Source: Chryseobacterium gwangjuense (GTDB lineage: Bacteria > Bacteroidota > Bacteroidia > Flavobacteriales > Weeksellaceae). Taken from it: a DNA stretch of 64,000 nt. The notes beneath the pieces were generated by a model. That model did not search any database. It saw only the letters and a list, made by a program, of their open reading frames with translations, and was not told where the DNA came from. This document shows, piece after piece, positions 63,403-64,000 of the stretch. The DNA lies in the NCBI RefSeq assembly GCF_021311115.1, contig NZ_JAJTNP010000001.1:1-64000 (forward strand), read 5' to 3'. The position numbers and the translations under genes are program-made. Numbering within the stretch: the first letter of the stretch is position 1; each line of letters begins with the position of its first letter.

Positions 63403-64000
63403 ATGAAAGGAAAAGTCATTAAATCTACAGGAAGTTGGTATCAGGTTTTAGAATTCGAAACCGGAAAGATTTTTGAAGCCAGAATTCGTGGAAAATTCAA
63501 ATTAATTAAAACCAGACTTACCAATCCGCTTGCTGTGGGAGATTTTGTTGAATTTCAATTGGAGCAGGATGATGTTGCCTGGATCACGAAAATTGAACCT
63601 CGTAGAAATTACCTGATCAGAAAATCTGTAAACCTTTCAAAAGAAGCTCATATCATTGCTTCAAATATCGATTTGGCATGTTTTATCTTTACATTAAAAC
63701 ATCCTGAAACTTCTCTTGGTTTTCTAGATCGTTTTTTGGCATGTTGTGAAGCTTACAATATTACCCCTTTACTCTTATTCAATAAAATTGACGTATTAAG
63801 TGAAGAAGAAATTGAAATTGTAAAAGATATAGAATTTCTGTACAATGAGATAGGATACGATTCTTTGGAAATTTCTTCATATTCAAAATTAAACTTAGAC
63901 CAATTACAGGATATTCTTAAAGATAGAACTTCAGTTTTTTTCGGTCACTCAGGATGTGGAAAGTCTACTTTGGTCAATGCTTTGCAGCCGGGACTGAACT
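63403..64000 (+). CDS. rsgA: Ribosome small subunit-dependent GTPase A (partial, runs off the window)
   Basis: The first ~199 residues are present. An OB-fold domain (MKGKVIKSTGSWYQVLEFET ...) leads into the circularly permuted GTPase, in which G4 (LLFNKIDVL) precedes G1 (FFGHSGCGKSTLVNAL), diagnostic of RsgA/YjeQ. RsgA assists late maturation of the 30S subunit by releasing assembly factors upon GTP hydrolysis. The C-terminal zinc domain lies beyond the window. Confidence 0.93.
   Translation, partial: MKGKVIKSTGSWYQVLEFETGKIFEARIRGKFKLIKTRLTNPLAVGDFVEFQLEQDDVAWITKIEPRRNYLIRKSVNLSKEAHIIASNIDLACFIFTLKHPETSLGFLDRFLACCEAYNITPLLLFNKIDVLSEEEIEIVKDIEFLYNEIGYDSLEISSYSKLNLDQLQDILKDRTSVFFGHSGCGKSTLVNALQPGLN

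Noticed and set aside
1..64000. tRNA, rRNA, tmRNA and prophage genes
   Set aside because: No T-loop GTTCGAATC-type segments, rRNA-like stretches or phage structural genes were seen by eye; a tRNA or Rfam scan would settle it.

Overview
The window reads as chromosomal DNA of a flavobacterium of the Chryseobacterium type (Bacteroidota, Weeksellaceae-like). This is inferred from the low GC content, SusC/SusD receptors, type IX secretion (T9SS) C-terminal domains, TAnnTTTG promoter elements, few strong Shine-Dalgarno sites, a kdp locus split in the Bacteroidota manner, and close agreement of the housekeeping proteins with that group as I know it. No tRNA, rRNA or CRISPR array was seen.

Layout. 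1-8100 (minus strand): an ECF sigma factor, FecR anti-sigma factor, SusC receptor with an STN signalling domain, SusD lipoprotein and S9 peptidase. The peptidase has lost its catalytic end to an IS21-like element whose terminal repeats lie at the window edge. 8384-14476: a metal efflux operon with a small Cys/His-rich protein, a CzcA pump fused to its own TolC-like channel, and a CzcB adaptor. 14769-18104: a SWIM/SNF2 helicase. 18160-30772: a potassium (kdp) locus with a sigma-54 response regulator, small proteins, kdpF, kdpA, kdpB, kdpC, a porin, a DUF389 protein, a KdpD sensor without kinase, and a separate histidine kinase. 30868-32368 (minus): aspartate kinase behind a lysine-rich leader peptide and a terminator, probably an attenuator. 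32851-47045: a T9SS surface protein, a 3426-residue SpvB/RHS/YD protein with a variable tip, its likely immunity gene, a second orphan RHS tip with its own partner, and a third decayed RHS fragment. 47460-58000: small hypothetical genes, a T9SS protein, a KAS III-like enzyme, a TonB receptor, a di-heme peroxidase and an MFS exporter. 58119-60022: an alpha-oxoamine synthase with a TetR regulator. 60114-64000: dnaX, DAHP synthase/chorismate mutase, and the start of rsgA.

Most unusual signals. (1) A family of degenerate 7-bp repeats, arranged as inverted arrays, recurs at four places in the kdp locus and once before rsgA. Two arrays flank four-helix-bundle genes (one intact, one broken by a stop codon), one forms a hairpin between kdpB and kdpC, and one is inserted in frame inside kdpC. 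This looks like a small mobile or REP-like system. (2) dnaX is split at a run of 11 A, with both frames preserved, which suggests programmed frameshifting or transcriptional slippage. (3) A lysine-codon attenuator precedes aspartate kinase. (4) The RHS locus holds displaced tip cassettes ready for recombination.
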